Assembly (NCBI GenBank): GCA_936432065.2
Contig: OW386293.2
Location: forward strand, 103,685,795-103,749,794
Reading direction: 5' to 3'
Origin: Rutpela maculata
Taxonomy: Eukaryota; Arthropoda; Insecta; Coleoptera; Cerambycidae
Length of the DNA: 64,000 nucleotides
In this document: piece by piece, positions 10,601-21,881 of the stretch
Numbering within the stretch: position 1 is the first letter of the stretch
How the letters are laid out: every line of letters begins with the position of its first letter
Program-made: the position numbers and the translations under genes
Notes under the pieces: model-generated
Told to the model about the DNA's origin: nothing
Database searches by the model: none
What the model saw: only the letters and a program-made list of their open reading frames with translations

Positions 10601-11319
10601 AATGATATTATATCAAGATAGTAAAAAGGTAAAAATGCCAACAAACATTTAAAAAAATTAAATTTATTAGAACAGATACAAAAAAGTAACAATTATACAG
10701 AAGTGAAATAACTGAGAAATAACGCACCTAATATTTAGTTTAATTATTTAAAAATAATTTTAACATTGACAATTGACCATTTTAACAATGTAAACATTTT
10801 CATTTTTACCGAAATTCTAGCCATTTTTCGTGTTTAGTAACTGAACTATTAGACGTACAGGCAGTTATTTTTTCAGCATTGTTCTTACAAACATATTTAA
10901 TATGAGCGACACCTACACGATGCTCGCAACTTTCTCGATGTATTCTTCTATGGTAATTTTCAACGGTATATTTAGCGCCTCTGGAGATGTTCTATTTAGT
11001 AGATTCCACTGTAGTGATCGGAAATTATATATCATTATGTAGAATTTTCGATAAACAAGATAATGATGTAGATCGAATGATTAACACTTATGTGTTGCAC
11101 TTTATTCGATTTCTTCCTGCAGTTCTGTTCGCCGTGAAAATTATTTCTTGGCCTTAGAAAGTGAACTTGACAGATATTAAGGACGCCGATGTATGCCTTG
11201 CGAAATAGCGTTGTTAAACAGGTTGCTTACTGGCATTTGTGATTAACTTTTTATCATCAAATTAATTAAATGTAAATTTTTTAAATGTTAAAGAACAATG
11301 TTTAAAAAAGGTATTTTCG
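10601..11319. other. AT-rich intergenic
   Basis: No gene, repeat end or RNA recognised. Confidence 0.45.
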
Positions 11320-11712
11320 AGGGGCAAACCGCGAAGGAAATCTTGTACACACTTGTACACAGAAAATCCGAGGAAATCTGAGGAAATCTGAAGGTAATTC
11401 AAGGAAATTCAAGGAAATCTTAGGAAATCCCAGGAAATCGTAGGAAATCCGAGGAAATCTAGAGGAAATCTTTTTCTTTTCTTCTCCCCCGCTTTTCAAA
11501 AATTTTTTGAAAAAAATCCGGAAATCTTGTGTGCTCTCAGAAGGAAATCCGAGGAAATCTGAAAAATCCTAAGGTAATCCGAGGAAATCTTAGGAAATCC
11601 GAGAAAATCTAGAGGAAATCTAAGGAATTTTTTTACTTTTTGGATGTCCCCCCCGCTTTTCAAAAATTTTTTTGAAAAAAATCCGAGGAAATTTGGAGGA
11701 AATCTGTGTAAT
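11320..11712. repeat. decamer minisatellite, AGGAAATC core
   Basis: The word AGGAAATC recurs mostly at 10-bp spacing (for example 11370-11465 and 11540-11625). A higher-order unit of about 200 bp is visible: each half ends in a C-rich run, CCCGCTTTTCAAAAA, and a T-run/A-run hairpin (about 11485-11518 and 11650-11690). The open frames here are by-products of the repeat. Confidence 0.85.
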
Positions 11713-13105
11713 CTTCGTCAAAGAAGAAATCTGGTGTACAAAATTTTGGGCGTGGTTGATCCCTCGGATATTTTTTGCCCATTCTGACAAACGTGCAGAA
11801 ACAGTATTTTACGAATAACTTTTGATCGCTGAACACGATTATGGCATTAAAATTTATCGAAAATGATGAGAACATACGGTCAAATTGCCAGTTTTTAACT
11901 GTCAATGACTCTATCCAAATATTGCCTAATGTTAGCACTTGGTACATAATAATATTGTCTTTTCCATTTATGCAAGTTATTCTGTATGCTATTTGATAAT
12001 TGTCACATGCCAATATTAATTTTTAATCGCTCAAACGGTGCATTTCAATAGTTACTTTTGACACTGGACACTGGATAATGAAGTATTGCAAGGATAACAT
12101 TATTTCCTAACGTGCAGTTTTATTATTTCAATAATGTTAATAGAAATCATTAAAGTATAAATGACTCACAGAATTTGGCAGCTGTCAACTGTCAAAATGA
12201 TATAATTTACTTATGAAAAAATACTTGTAATACAGCTGGATTCATAATATCAGTAGGTCCTTGGGTCGACTAAAGGACCTGTGTATACCTTCTTACTGTT
12301 TCACTCGTGGCATTGATAACGTTATGACACCTGCCACCTGTCATAATAATCCTATTTACAGAAAAAAATTATACAGTAGATTTAATCTCATTTATTGACC
12401 TTTGTCGTGCTTGTTGACGTCGTAAATGGCCACTGGCAGCGTATCGCAACTGTCAAACTATCAAAATAATCTTACTGACTTATGACACATTATATAATTA
12501 TACACCATCAATTGCCAAAAATCAATTTAAAAAAATATAAACCAAAAAAAAAGAAAAACAAGGAAAAACAAAAAAAAGAAAATGGAAACATAAAGCTGCC
12601 ACGTCCACGTTCGTTGGCCCTGGGTTCGGCTGAGAGCAGCTATTGTAATATCCATAGCAGCTCCAAAATATTACGAATATAATATACATAGTAAATCTAG
12701 AGTACCAAAGATGGCGCTAGACTGCTCTGACTTTTTTCAGACTGGTTATACTCTACACTATTCAGTACAACAAACTATAGAACTAAAAGTTCAATAGTGG
12801 CACACGCGTTTCGCCTCCCCAGGCTCATCAGTGCCACACGGTAGAGAAAGAATGAAAATACAAACGCTTAAATCAATACTCCATAAATTTCTTGTAGAGT
12901 GTGACCACTAGGCATTAACGGTGCCATATATGCAAGATGGTATGGACTGGTGAGAAGTAAATGTTCTACAATGTTCGACTATGATGATGATTTTTAATAG
13001 TCGAACTTTTTAAAACACTGCAGCAGTTTCTTGATTAAGGCACTGGATCATTATTGAAGAAGCAACAAAGGGAGCAGATAAGATATTATTAGAAATTACA
13101 ATTTT
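11713..13105. other. intergenic, nothing recognised
   Basis: AT-rich with several copies of the words ACTGTCAA and CTGTCAA near 12060-12460 and a lysine-rich A-run frame at 12520-12590 that looks like low complexity. No gene supported. Confidence 0.45.
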
Positions 13106-13109
13106 TTTC

Positions 13110-13899
13110 TTAATTGATTCCTCAATATATCCAATATATATCCGGAACCGCCGAAGACTGCCAGTCCCCATGTCTTTTAAGACTGGCGAAATCAGCTCCA
13201 GAATTTGCTTGCAGTGTAGTAGATGATCTTCGGAAGCTATGATAATTTTAAGTATGTCGCAAATTCTGCTTTACATACTTCCCATTCACATATCTAATAA
13301 AAAAATCTACGGTTGGAAGTGAACTCTGGACGCAGAGTATAATATTTTCGGTATAATTTAATATAGGTCAAATATGAAATGATGTTCTTTGTGTGTGAGT
13401 TTTCGAATCTTGGATTTTTACAATAATAATTGAATCCTTATTCTCAATATCATCTATTGTTAAATTCAATAGTTCGCTTCTTTTACATGCCCCATATATG
13501 CCAAATATTAAAATGGCCTGAAACAATATATACTTTATCATCAAATCTATAAAAATATGTACTAATGAATTTATATGACTCACCTTCATTAATAAAAAGG
13601 ATTCATCTGGTGCCTCTTGCAAGAATTTCTCAATCTCCGCTTTTGTTAATCTTTTGACTTTTTTGGACGATATCCTACACATTTATTTTTCAGATATGGG
13701 GTACTTGGAATATTTCTCTAAATCTATATTTCTGTTTGACTTTTAGTGTTTTCTTCAGCATTGAATGTATAAACCATAACGTTGTCGGCTGAACTCTCTT
13801 AATTTTATATTCAAAATATGCCAATATTACATTTTCAGACACGTTTTTTAATTTCTTAGAATCATACCATTCCATCCAAGTCTTTGTAAGCATATTCAT
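13110..13899 (-). pseudogene. Crypton-like tyrosine recombinase pseudogene 1
   Basis: The minus strand encodes a DNA-breaking/joining recombinase of the tyrosine family as used by Crypton elements. Blocks in order: an N-terminal SAM-like core-binding part (13899-13690, W..WYDSKK...VILAYFEYK); a catalytic-domain start with LTKAEIEKFLQEAPDESFLLMK (13640-13584); then ILIFGIYGACKRSELLNL with the catalytic Arg; and a decayed C-terminus (about 13240-13110) with FRRSSTTLQ and LKRHGDWQSS, equivalent to the H-x-x-R and second-His/Trp box. Breaks: two frame changes near 13720-13665 around a KKSK segment, a stop at 13368 and degraded sequence after it. A small intron lies at 13518-13583. No terminal structures were recognised. 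Confidence 0.75.
13518..13583 (-). other. 66-bp spliceosomal intron in recombinase pseudogene
   Basis: On the minus strand the interval begins GTGAGT and ends TTTCAG with a pyrimidine/T-rich 3' part. It interrupts the conserved helix between LLMK and AILIFG, joining the two when removed. Its length is a multiple of three and it has no in-frame stop, so the frame reads through. Confidence 0.7.
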
Positions 13900-14475
13900 A
13901 GTGCCTGATTGATTTGCTGAGAATTAGTCCCGAAATTACAGACATTCACATGGTAGATCTTCATCACTTCCTGTTAACATGTTTTATGTTTTTATTCAAT
14001 TCCATTCATAAAATTATTGAATAAACTGCCACCAACTCAAGATTTACAAAAACGCCTGTTTTCTTAATAGAATTGTTGATTGTTTAGTAAAGCCTGTTTG
14101 TTGCGTTGCTATCGTTACTGACGCACCAAAGAATATTTTATATTAAAATATGTGCAGCAAATTGTAGATGACAGATAAATGAATTGTAAATGTCAAAATT
14201 TTCTCCTCACATTTTTAGTAATTTTTGAACTGATACAGTTTTCGAAAAAATGTTGTTTGATACTTGATTGCGAAATTCTTTTGCATTCCCGAATGATTCT
14301 TTTTTTACTCGTTATCGCTCGCAAAAAAAACTTGGCAAACTTGAAAAATGGCATTTCGCAATCTAGCATCAAAAATAACTATTTTATAACTTTTGCAAAA
14401 AAGTTTTAAATAAAAATTGTAGAGGACTTACTGCTCTACATGTTTGCAAGTACATATTTTTATATGCGACTAATA
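13900..14475. other. AT-rich intergenic
   Basis: No gene or repeat boundary recognised; upstream flank of the recombinase pseudogene. Confidence 0.45.
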
Positions 14476-15796
14476 ACACAGGCACACACAAAAAAAAAGT
14501 GAATTACCAGAAATATGACTATCATTTCCGGATAAAATCAGGGCACCTGAAAACGAATTTCATAGTCCCGATGGCCAATTTCGCTCCAATTTTTCGGAAA
14601 TCACCATACAGAGTGGTCCCAAAATCCCGCAACGGTATATTTATTCTTATCAGACAAAGCAAATTAAAATAACAACCGATTGAGCTGAAATTTTGCATAC
14701 GCATTTAGTTTGGATGACAATGCATGGTTAGCTAAGTGACGTCATTCCAAATTCAACATGGCGGACTCCCAAAGATGGCGAACCAGTTATTTTTTATGCA
14801 CCCCTATGATATGGGTATTAAATGAAAGGGTTTGCTGAGAAGAATACGAAAATAAAATGACGTCACACTAAATTCAACATGGCGGACGCAACTGAATTTT
14901 AAAACAGTTATCCCCAACCGATTGAGCTGAAATTTTGCATACACGTTTAGTTTGGATGACAATCCATGGTTATCTAAGTGACATCATTCCAATCCAATAT
15001 GGCGGACCAGTTATTTTTTTATGCACCCCCATGATATGGGTATCAAATGAAAGGGTTTGCTGAGAAGAATACGAAAATAAAAAGACGTCACACTAAATTC
15101 AATATGCCGGACATCCGAAGATGGCGGACAAAATTTTAAGTTTTAACACTATAATTTGATCGTATAGTGTATCCGCTCATTCGTTGCATTCGAAGAAATG
15201 GTGAAGGATTCGGTTTAAACTATAAGTTTCATATCGGATAGGAACAACGCAATGAATAATATGAATATACACTTCTCCAAGAAATTAACGCACCACCAAA
15301 AAATAACCAAAAGTTTGAAGTTAGTTAATTTTTAACCCCCGATCAAAAAGAGGTGTTATAAGTTTGATTCGCATGTTTGTATGTCTGTCTGTCCGTCCGC
15401 CCATCTGTCTGTCTGTCTGTGGCTTTATATCTCTACAACGGCAGATCCGATTTTGATGCAGTTTTTATTAAAATTAAACACATAAATATATTTATAATAG
15501 AACCGGTCTTATAGGCCGTGTGCGACTAGTAGAATACAAAATTGGACCGCGTCGGCTTAAAGGTTAAAAAGTTCTGTGTGGGACTCGTGATATAATAATA
15601 CGCTATGTTGTATGTATATGTTTAGTTTAAAAAGTATAAAATAAAATTAAATTACAAATTTAAAAAAACGCCCGACACAAAAATATTGACTAAATAACTA
15701 ATAAAAAAAAAAAAAACAAATTCACACAACTTTTGATTCCATATACGAACTCTTATGATTTATTTAAATCCAGCTTACATTTTCTTTTTATGTCCT

Positions 15797-15918
15797 CGAG
15801 ATTTGCTTTCTTATAAGCATGAATATGTCGGGGGCTGCTGTAAAGACGAACTACTAAATAGTTATATTCAAAACAGCAGCTCTCGATATATTCATGCGTA
15901 TAAGAAAGCAAATCTACA
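15797..15918. repeat. hairpin in the centre of FB1
   Basis: GAGATTTGCTTTCTTATA and its complement near 15898-15917 pair, with GGCTGCTGT/ACAGCAGC closer to the loop. It lies exactly between the two arms. Confidence 0.75.
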
Positions 15919-16269
15919 AGACCGGTTCTATTATAAATATATTTATGTGTTATATTTAATTTTAATAAAAACTGCATCAAAATCGGATCTCCCGTTGAAG
16001 AGACATCAAGCCACAGACAGACAGACAAACGGACGGACGGACAGACAGACATGCAAACATACGAATCAAACTTATAACAACCTCTTTTTGATCGGGGGTT
16101 AAAAATTAACTAACTTCAAACTTTTGGTTATTTTTTGGCGGTTCGTTAATTACTTGGAGAAGTGTATATTCATTGCGTCATTCCTGTCCGATATGAAACT
16201 TATAGTTTAAACCGAATCCTTCACCATTTCTTCGAATGTAATGTATGAACGTATACACTATACGATCAA

Positions 16270-17490
16270 ATTATAGTGTTAAAACTAAAAAATTTTGTCC
16301 GCCATCTTGGGATGTCCGCCATATTGAATTTAGTGTGACGTCATTTTATTTTCGTATTCTTCTTAGCAAACTCTTTCATTTGATACCCATATCAAGAAAG
16401 TGCATAAAAAATAACTGGACCGCCATCTTTGGGAGTCCGCCATATTGGATTTGGAATAACGTCACTTAGCTAACCATGCATTGTCATCCAAACTAAACGT
16501 GTATGCAAAATTTCAGCTCAATCGGTTGGGATAACTGTTTTAAAATTCAGTTGCGTCCGCCATATTGAATTTAGTGTGACGTCATTTTATTTTCGTATTC
16601 TTCTCAGCAAACCCTTTTATTTGATACCCATATCATGGAGATGCATAAAAAATAACTGGACCGCCATCTTTGGGAGTCCGCCATATTGGATTTGGAATAA
16701 CGTCACTTAGCTAACCATGCATTGTCATCCAAACTAAACGTGTACGCAAAATTTCAGCTCAATCGGTTGGGGATAACTGTTTTAAAATTCAGTTGCGTCC
16801 GCCATGTTGAATTTAGTGTGACGTCATTTTATTTTCGCATTCTTCACAGCAAACCCTTTCATTTGATACCCATATCATGGGGGTGCATAAAAAATAACTG
16901 GTCCGCCATCTTTGGGAGTCCGCCATATTGGATTTGGAATGACGTCACTTAGCTAACCATGCATTGTCATCCAAACTAAACGTGTACGCAAAATTTCAGC
17001 TCAATCGGTTGGGGATAACTGTTTTAAAATTCAGTTGCGTCCGCCATGTTGAATTTAGTGTGACGTCATTTTATTTTCGCATTCTTCACAGCAAACCCTT
17101 TCATTTGATACCCATATCATGGGGGTGCATAAAAAATAACTGGTCCGCCATCTTTGGGAGTCCGCCATATTGGATTTGGAATAACGTCACTTAGCTAACC
17201 ATGCATTGTCATCCAAACTAAACGTGTACGCAAAATTTCAGCTCAATCGGTTGGGGATAACTGTTTTAAAATTCAGTTGCGTCCGCCATGTTGAATTTAG
17301 TGTGACGTCATTTTATTTTCGCATTCTTCACAGCAAACCCTTTCATTTGATACCCATATCATGGGGGTGCATAAAAAATAACTGGTCCGCCATCTTTGGG
17401 AGTCCGCCATATTGGATTTGGAATGACGTCACTTAGCTAACCATGCATTGTCATTCAAACTAAACGCGTATGCAAAATTTCAGCTCAATC
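16270..17490. repeat. 242-bp tandem subrepeats of FB1 right arm
   Basis: The landmark CCGCCATCTTTGGGAGTCCG recurs at 16420, 16661, 16903, 17145 and 17387, a period of 241-242 bp. The last three units are almost identical, which points to recent unequal exchange. Each unit carries one TGACGTCA palindrome after GTG and a second site that is TGACGTCA or TAACGTCA. Confidence 0.92.
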
Positions 17491-17695
17491 GGTTGTTATT
17501 TTATTTTGCTTTGCTTTGTCTGATAAGAATAAATATACCGTTGCGGGATTTTGGGACCACTCTATATGGTGATCTCCGAAAAATTGGAGCGAAATTGGCC
17601 ATCGGGACTATGAAATTTGTATTCAGGTGCCCCCATATTATCCGGAAATGATAGTTATATTTCTGGTAATTCACTTTTTTTGTGTGTGTCTGTGT

Positions 17696-17944
17696 ATTTA
17701 ACGAAATATTTTGAAAAAACAATTTTTTTATAACTTTTCATGGACTGTAGCTCGTAAACTATTAGTTCTATAAAATGGTGTCTGTAACAGAAATTATAGA
17801 AAAATAACTGCCCTTCAAGATTTCCATTTGATATTTTAATGTACGATCAACAGTTTACGAAATAATTTACAAAAAGTACTTTTATGTCATACTATTTTAT
17901 TATTGTGTTTTTATTGCTTAGTTACCAACTACATAATAGTGTAC
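17696..17944. other. AT-rich spacer
   Basis: No feature recognised between FB1 and the hairpin at 17945. Confidence 0.45.
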
Positions 17945-17995
17945 TTTATACCCTTGCGGGCATAAAGTGCATTTTACGGCCCGCGTAGGTATAAA
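17945..17995. repeat. hairpin flanking recombinase pseudogene 2, distal side
   Basis: TTTATACCCTTGCGGG pairs with the complement of CCCGCGTAGGTATAAA at 13 of 16 positions. The arms resemble those of the hairpin at 19284-19335 (TTTATGCCCTCGGG). Confidence 0.65.
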
Positions 17996-18257
17996 GACAA
18001 AAAAAAACATTTTTTGATTAATATTAATAAACATTATTAATTACAAAATATGAAATTAAAGTATCATGTAAATAATCTACTTAGCTTTGTTTAGTCGAAT
18101 TCACATTAAACTGGCAATTCTGGTAGGATCCGGTGATAGTTAGATTGCCTGCAGGAAATTCATTGATTGATGTTTCATTGTCTGGGTATCAAGTTTCTGT
18201 AAGAAAAAGCCAAATCCAGAAGGTATGCCTGCCAGCATCCTTGAAACCGCATTTTTT

Positions 18258-19098
18258 TTAATATATACTGTCCTCTAAATATCCTTTAGCAACCAACGTA
18301 CTCTTCCATCCACCATAGCGCTTCAACGTGATCATACTGGCTCCAGCCAGAAGAGTTGCCGATGTTCGACGCAGACGTGTCCTGTACACTTATCAGGATC
18401 GCTCAAGCCCAGATATTTCGCAACGATGAAAGGTTTTTCCAACTGGCTGTACAGTACAACGACTTGTCTATAGGTCAGAAAAAGTCTTTTTTCTGAACAA
18501 CCACGTGGTCGTAAAGACATATAGTCTCTTATCAGCTTCAAACTGTTCATTTCGTCTTCGTCAACAATGGTAAAAACGCGCTTTTTATCGGTTTTTGTCT
18601 CTGGTACATTTACCACGAAAACTGATTTTCTATCTTCTACGTGAGTAACTAGCATATTCACAAGTTCTTGTCGTCGACCTACACCAAATATTAATGCAAT
18701 TTTGTTCATTAAAAACATCTCATTCGGTGCCTCATGAATAAATTTTAAAACATCTTCTCTAGACAGAACTTTGGATTTTTTTGGCTGGTATCCTTTTTTT
18801 GCTTCAAATATTCGCTTAACTTATGGTAATTAGCGATGTTAATATTCTTATTTACCATTAAAATCTACTTTACCATTAAATATTTGGATCATAAGGAAGT
18901 CGAAGAAAATGTTTCATCGACGAAGTATGCAAGCAGCACAGTTTCATCAATATATTCTACACAGTTTTCTGCCATCCAGTTTAGTAATTTATCATATTCT
19001 CTGTTGCAGGCGTCTCTCGATTTATTCGGCAGCAAGTTTTGTGTTGCTTTTTCTGCTTTTTTTGCAATTTCATCAGGAATTTCAAAACGTTCCTGCAT
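18258..19098 (-). pseudogene. Crypton-like tyrosine recombinase pseudogene 2
   Basis: The minus strand carries a tyrosine recombinase related to, but clearly diverged from, pseudogene 1. It starts with a core-binding domain (19098-18889: YDKLLNWMAENCVEYIDETV, then LLAYFV). After a gap with a frame change it continues with GYQPKKSKVLSRED, then the catalytic domain (FLMNKIALIFGVGRRQELVN with the catalytic Arg; VPETKTDKKRVFTI). A one-base shift near the T-G-H box moves the rest out of frame: LRRTSATLL, LKRYGGWKS and the end GYLEDSIY before a stop at 18258. Catalytic His-Arg and the Trp box are therefore still visible. The copy is less decayed than pseudogene 1. Insects also have domesticated Crypton-derived genes (for example woc), but the frameshifts argue against function. 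Confidence 0.8.
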
Positions 19099-19283
19099 TT
19101 TGCCTTTTTAAGTTTGACAGCTAGCAAAATTTGTTTATTCAACAAATAAATAAAGCATTTTCCTAGCAACGATATGATAAAATAAAAATCAAATTGAATT
19201 TTCGAATTTTTTTTAAATAACATTGTGGATACAATAACGAACTAGTATGACCTAAAAGTTTGTATGCACCGCGGGAATTAATA

Positions 19284-19335
19284 GATGTTTATGCCCTCGG
19301 GTTTGTAAGATCGTCGCCCTCAGGGCATAAACATC
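19284..19335. repeat. hairpin flanking recombinase pseudogene 2, proximal side
   Basis: GATGTTTATGCCCTCGGG is followed after 15 bp by a near-perfect complement. Flanking TTAATA/TTAAG may extend the stem. Confidence 0.8.
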
Positions 19336-21275
19336 TACTTAATTTCCTTGATACATAAATAACTATTTGAAAACTTTTCGGATTACCATTTTTACTATTT
19401 TTGACAATATTCTCTCAAATTTTCAGCGAGTTCAGAGAATTTCCAAAACAAAAATCTAAATGCATTAGACTACTAGTAATTAAATTGTAAATATAAAATA
19501 GACAATGCGTACGACTTCGCCATATATAACTAATGTGTCGGCTTTTTCATTGCCTTAATCTAGCAAAACCATAATTAGGAATTATGGTGATTTCGTCATT
19601 ACAAATAATTAATTGACTATTTAATATCGGCAATTAAATATAAATAACTTGTCAAAAGCGCGGCATTTCATAGCTTCTTTTAATGGATAGTAAATATCTT
19701 GAATATATACTTTGGCCATAACGTCTTTACAATTAAACGTAGGGAAAGTGTTCAAACGAATAGTAATTTCAGAGACATTTATTTTATTACGATGAATATA
19801 TTACAGAAATAATATACATCAAATATTAAATACAGCTCATTGGAGTAAAAAAATTCGGAGCTGAAGGTATAGAAAAGGAAGTTGCAGTCATGCGTAGCCA
19901 ACTGAGAATACCTGTTTTACCTTCAACATTAAAGCAATTAAAATCGCACTAAGTTAGATAATTTGCGTTTTCCTAACTACGAATTTTCGTGAAAAGAACA
20001 ATATTAAAAGGGAAACTATCTCTTTTTACTAATTTGGGGTGCTGAATACGAATCTGTCATCCGAACTGGCTAAAAACATCGGAAAGATAGTAAAAAATGA
20101 CCCTTATTTGGGGGTGGCATTGAAATTGATATTAGAACTTGTAACAAAAAGTTATTCTTTAGTACAGGAAATTTTTTAAAATAAATAATTTGTTGTGTTC
20201 AAATGAAATTAAGCCTTCAAAAAACTAAAAGTACTAAAATGCTCATTTAACTCAAGGTTGGCTAGCTCCAGCAAGAGACTTCAGTAGTGAGCTTCGTTTA
20301 TTTTTAACGATTTTATATTTTGCCAAAAAAAAAGGTTTGAGCGCCAGGTAATTTCCAATAAAATTTCACCATCCTTAAGCACCCGTTCGACATACCGATT
20401 TAAAATTACCAAACTCCGTGTTTATTCTAATACTTGAAGTCTCTTTGACCACATAATCGATAAAGAGTAGAGTCAATTTTAAGATAAAATTTTATTACAG
20501 AAAATAGGACAAGTGTATCCAAATAGGAAAAAAAAATTATAACAAAATGGTGAAAGGTTCAGTCATAAGGTGACTCTCTTTGATTTACTCTAAAAAATCG
20601 TGCAAAAAAAATTCTTACCCGATGTTAAATAACTTATAATTTAAATAAATTCAGTATACTGTACGAACGTTACTATCATCCAACATCTTTCTAGTATCCT
20701 AAGATATGTGCATGTACAAGACAATTAAAGATACGTATATAACTGCGCAGTTACTCACATTAAATATAAAAAAAATAAGTATACTACATGAGTAACATAT
20801 CAAATGCTTAGGTACTCAAAATGGCAATCGTTATAAAAAAATTAAAGGAACAAAAAAATTGAAACGCAACAGGGGGTCATTTATTCTGGACATCACTGTA
20901 ATGCGAATTAAAAATAAGCCACCGACTTCAAAAGTCCTTAAAGGTGATGAATGGTACCAGGAAACTCCAGGTTCTTCAGGTGAATTCCCGTCAGTAACTT
21001 GAAGCGTGACTGTAGCCTACGTAATTAAAGTCTGTCCTAGTAGCGTCCTCACAACCACAAACTCGGAAATTCGTAATCATAACAGCAAATTCCAATTCAA
21101 CATTCGGCACGTGGGCCTCCAACAAAACTTCCATAATAAGAAAAATCTGTCTCCCAAACTTAAAAGTAAAGACTTAACTCTCCAATAGATTAAATAACCA
21201 TATACAATGTCTTGTCTATATAAAAAAGGATAAAACGTTAGAATTTGGTATTCTGAGAAAATCGCAAAAGTACTC
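19336..21275. other. AT-rich intergenic with one dispersed repeat
   Basis: At 19998-20180 a ~180-bp segment matches 27711-27960 in inverted orientation. Otherwise nothing is recognised. Confidence 0.5.
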
Positions 21276-21278
21276 TTA

Positions 21279-21878
21279 CGCCTATTGCACACACACCGAT
21301 TTTGGACGGCCGGTAAAAAGTCGGCCGATATTTTACCGGAACATGAAACTTTTCATACAGACCGTTATTTTCCGGTGGTTTTCAGTTCTCTCGTTAACAC
21401 CACTTGGTTGTAATGGATCGCGCGAAAATTGTAGCAGTGTGGTTGTACTATCGTCGTAAAAAAAGAAGAAGTCGTGTTCGCCTTCATTGGGTTCATAATA
21501 TCAATGAAAGAAGAGAGCAAGTTGGATTATTCTACAGGTTGTTTGAAGATCTGAGAAATGATGGACAGAAATTCTTCAATTATTTTCGCATGTCCATTGC
21601 TTCATTTGGTGCGCTACAGTATACGAACAAACAACTCGAAGCACGCTCGCTGGGGTCCTGGAAAGCGCCCACAAGGCCACGTGCGCCACCATCTTCTTAG
21701 AACGGCTCGGCACCGGACTACCTGCAGTGGCAATAGCCGGCAGCAACCGGCGCCGGGTATGCTATGTACCGGTCGTCGGCCAGTGTGAAAGGATCCATAA
21801 GCTTCTTTATGCCACTAAAGGAATGTGGACGGCCGACTTTCTACCGGCCGTCCAAAATCGGTGTATGTTCAATAGGCG
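21279..21878 (+). mobile_element. PIF/Harbinger-derived non-autonomous element H1
   Basis: TTA (21276-21278) and TTA (21879-21881) flank inverted ends CGCCTATTGCACACA and TGTTCAATAGGCG; subterminal GGACGGCCGGTA is also inverted. The TTA duplication and the encoded fragment fit PIF/Harbinger. 600 bp long, internally deleted. Confidence 0.85.
21413..21620 (+). pseudogene. Harbinger transposase N-terminal fragment
   Basis: From ATG 21413 the frame reads MDRAKIVAVWLYYRRKKRRS, then R..WVH.IN.RREQ.G.F..L...LRNDGQKFFNYFRMS..SF. This is the N-terminal signature of PIF/Harbinger (HARBI1-like) DDE nucleases. After ~70 residues the frame runs into unrelated GC-rich sequence, so the catalytic DDE domain is gone. 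The same start recurs in H2 (from 22014). Confidence 0.8.
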
Positions 21879-21881
21879 TTA

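Larger units (their letters stand above)
14476..17695. mobile_element. 3.2-kb fold-back element (FB1) with subrepeats
   Basis: The ends are inverted copies: left begins ACACAGGCACACACAAAA and right, read inward, begins ACACAGACACACACAAAA. The inverted match runs through the whole arms (14476-15515 against 15918-17695). Each arm has a unique tip of ~200 bp, then ~240-bp subrepeats (two in the left arm, five in the right), then a shared inner segment with GTCTGTCC-type repeats (15380-15420, 16015-16060). The central loop (15516-15917) contains its own hairpin. No transposase is encoded; open frames in the arms are repeat by-products. Architecture resembles Foldback elements. No clear target duplication. 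Confidence 0.8.

Noticed and set aside
11302..12013. Phe/Leu/Pro-rich frames on the minus strand
   Set aside because: Produced largely by the AGGAAATC minisatellite and by AT-rich DNA, without recognised homology.
13110..13899. Host gene of the woc/ZMYM type
   Set aside because: Only the recombinase part is present, with several frame breaks and no zinc fingers.
16722..17436. Three identical 76-codon ORFs repeated every 242 bp
   Set aside because: They are the same frame through the FB1 subrepeat and do not continue into any gene.
16270..17490. CRISPR-like array
   Set aside because: The 242-bp units are contiguous repeats without spacers, in a eukaryotic genome.
18836..19124. Plus-strand ORFs of 71-91 codons
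   Set aside because: Opposite-strand shadows of recombinase pseudogene 2.
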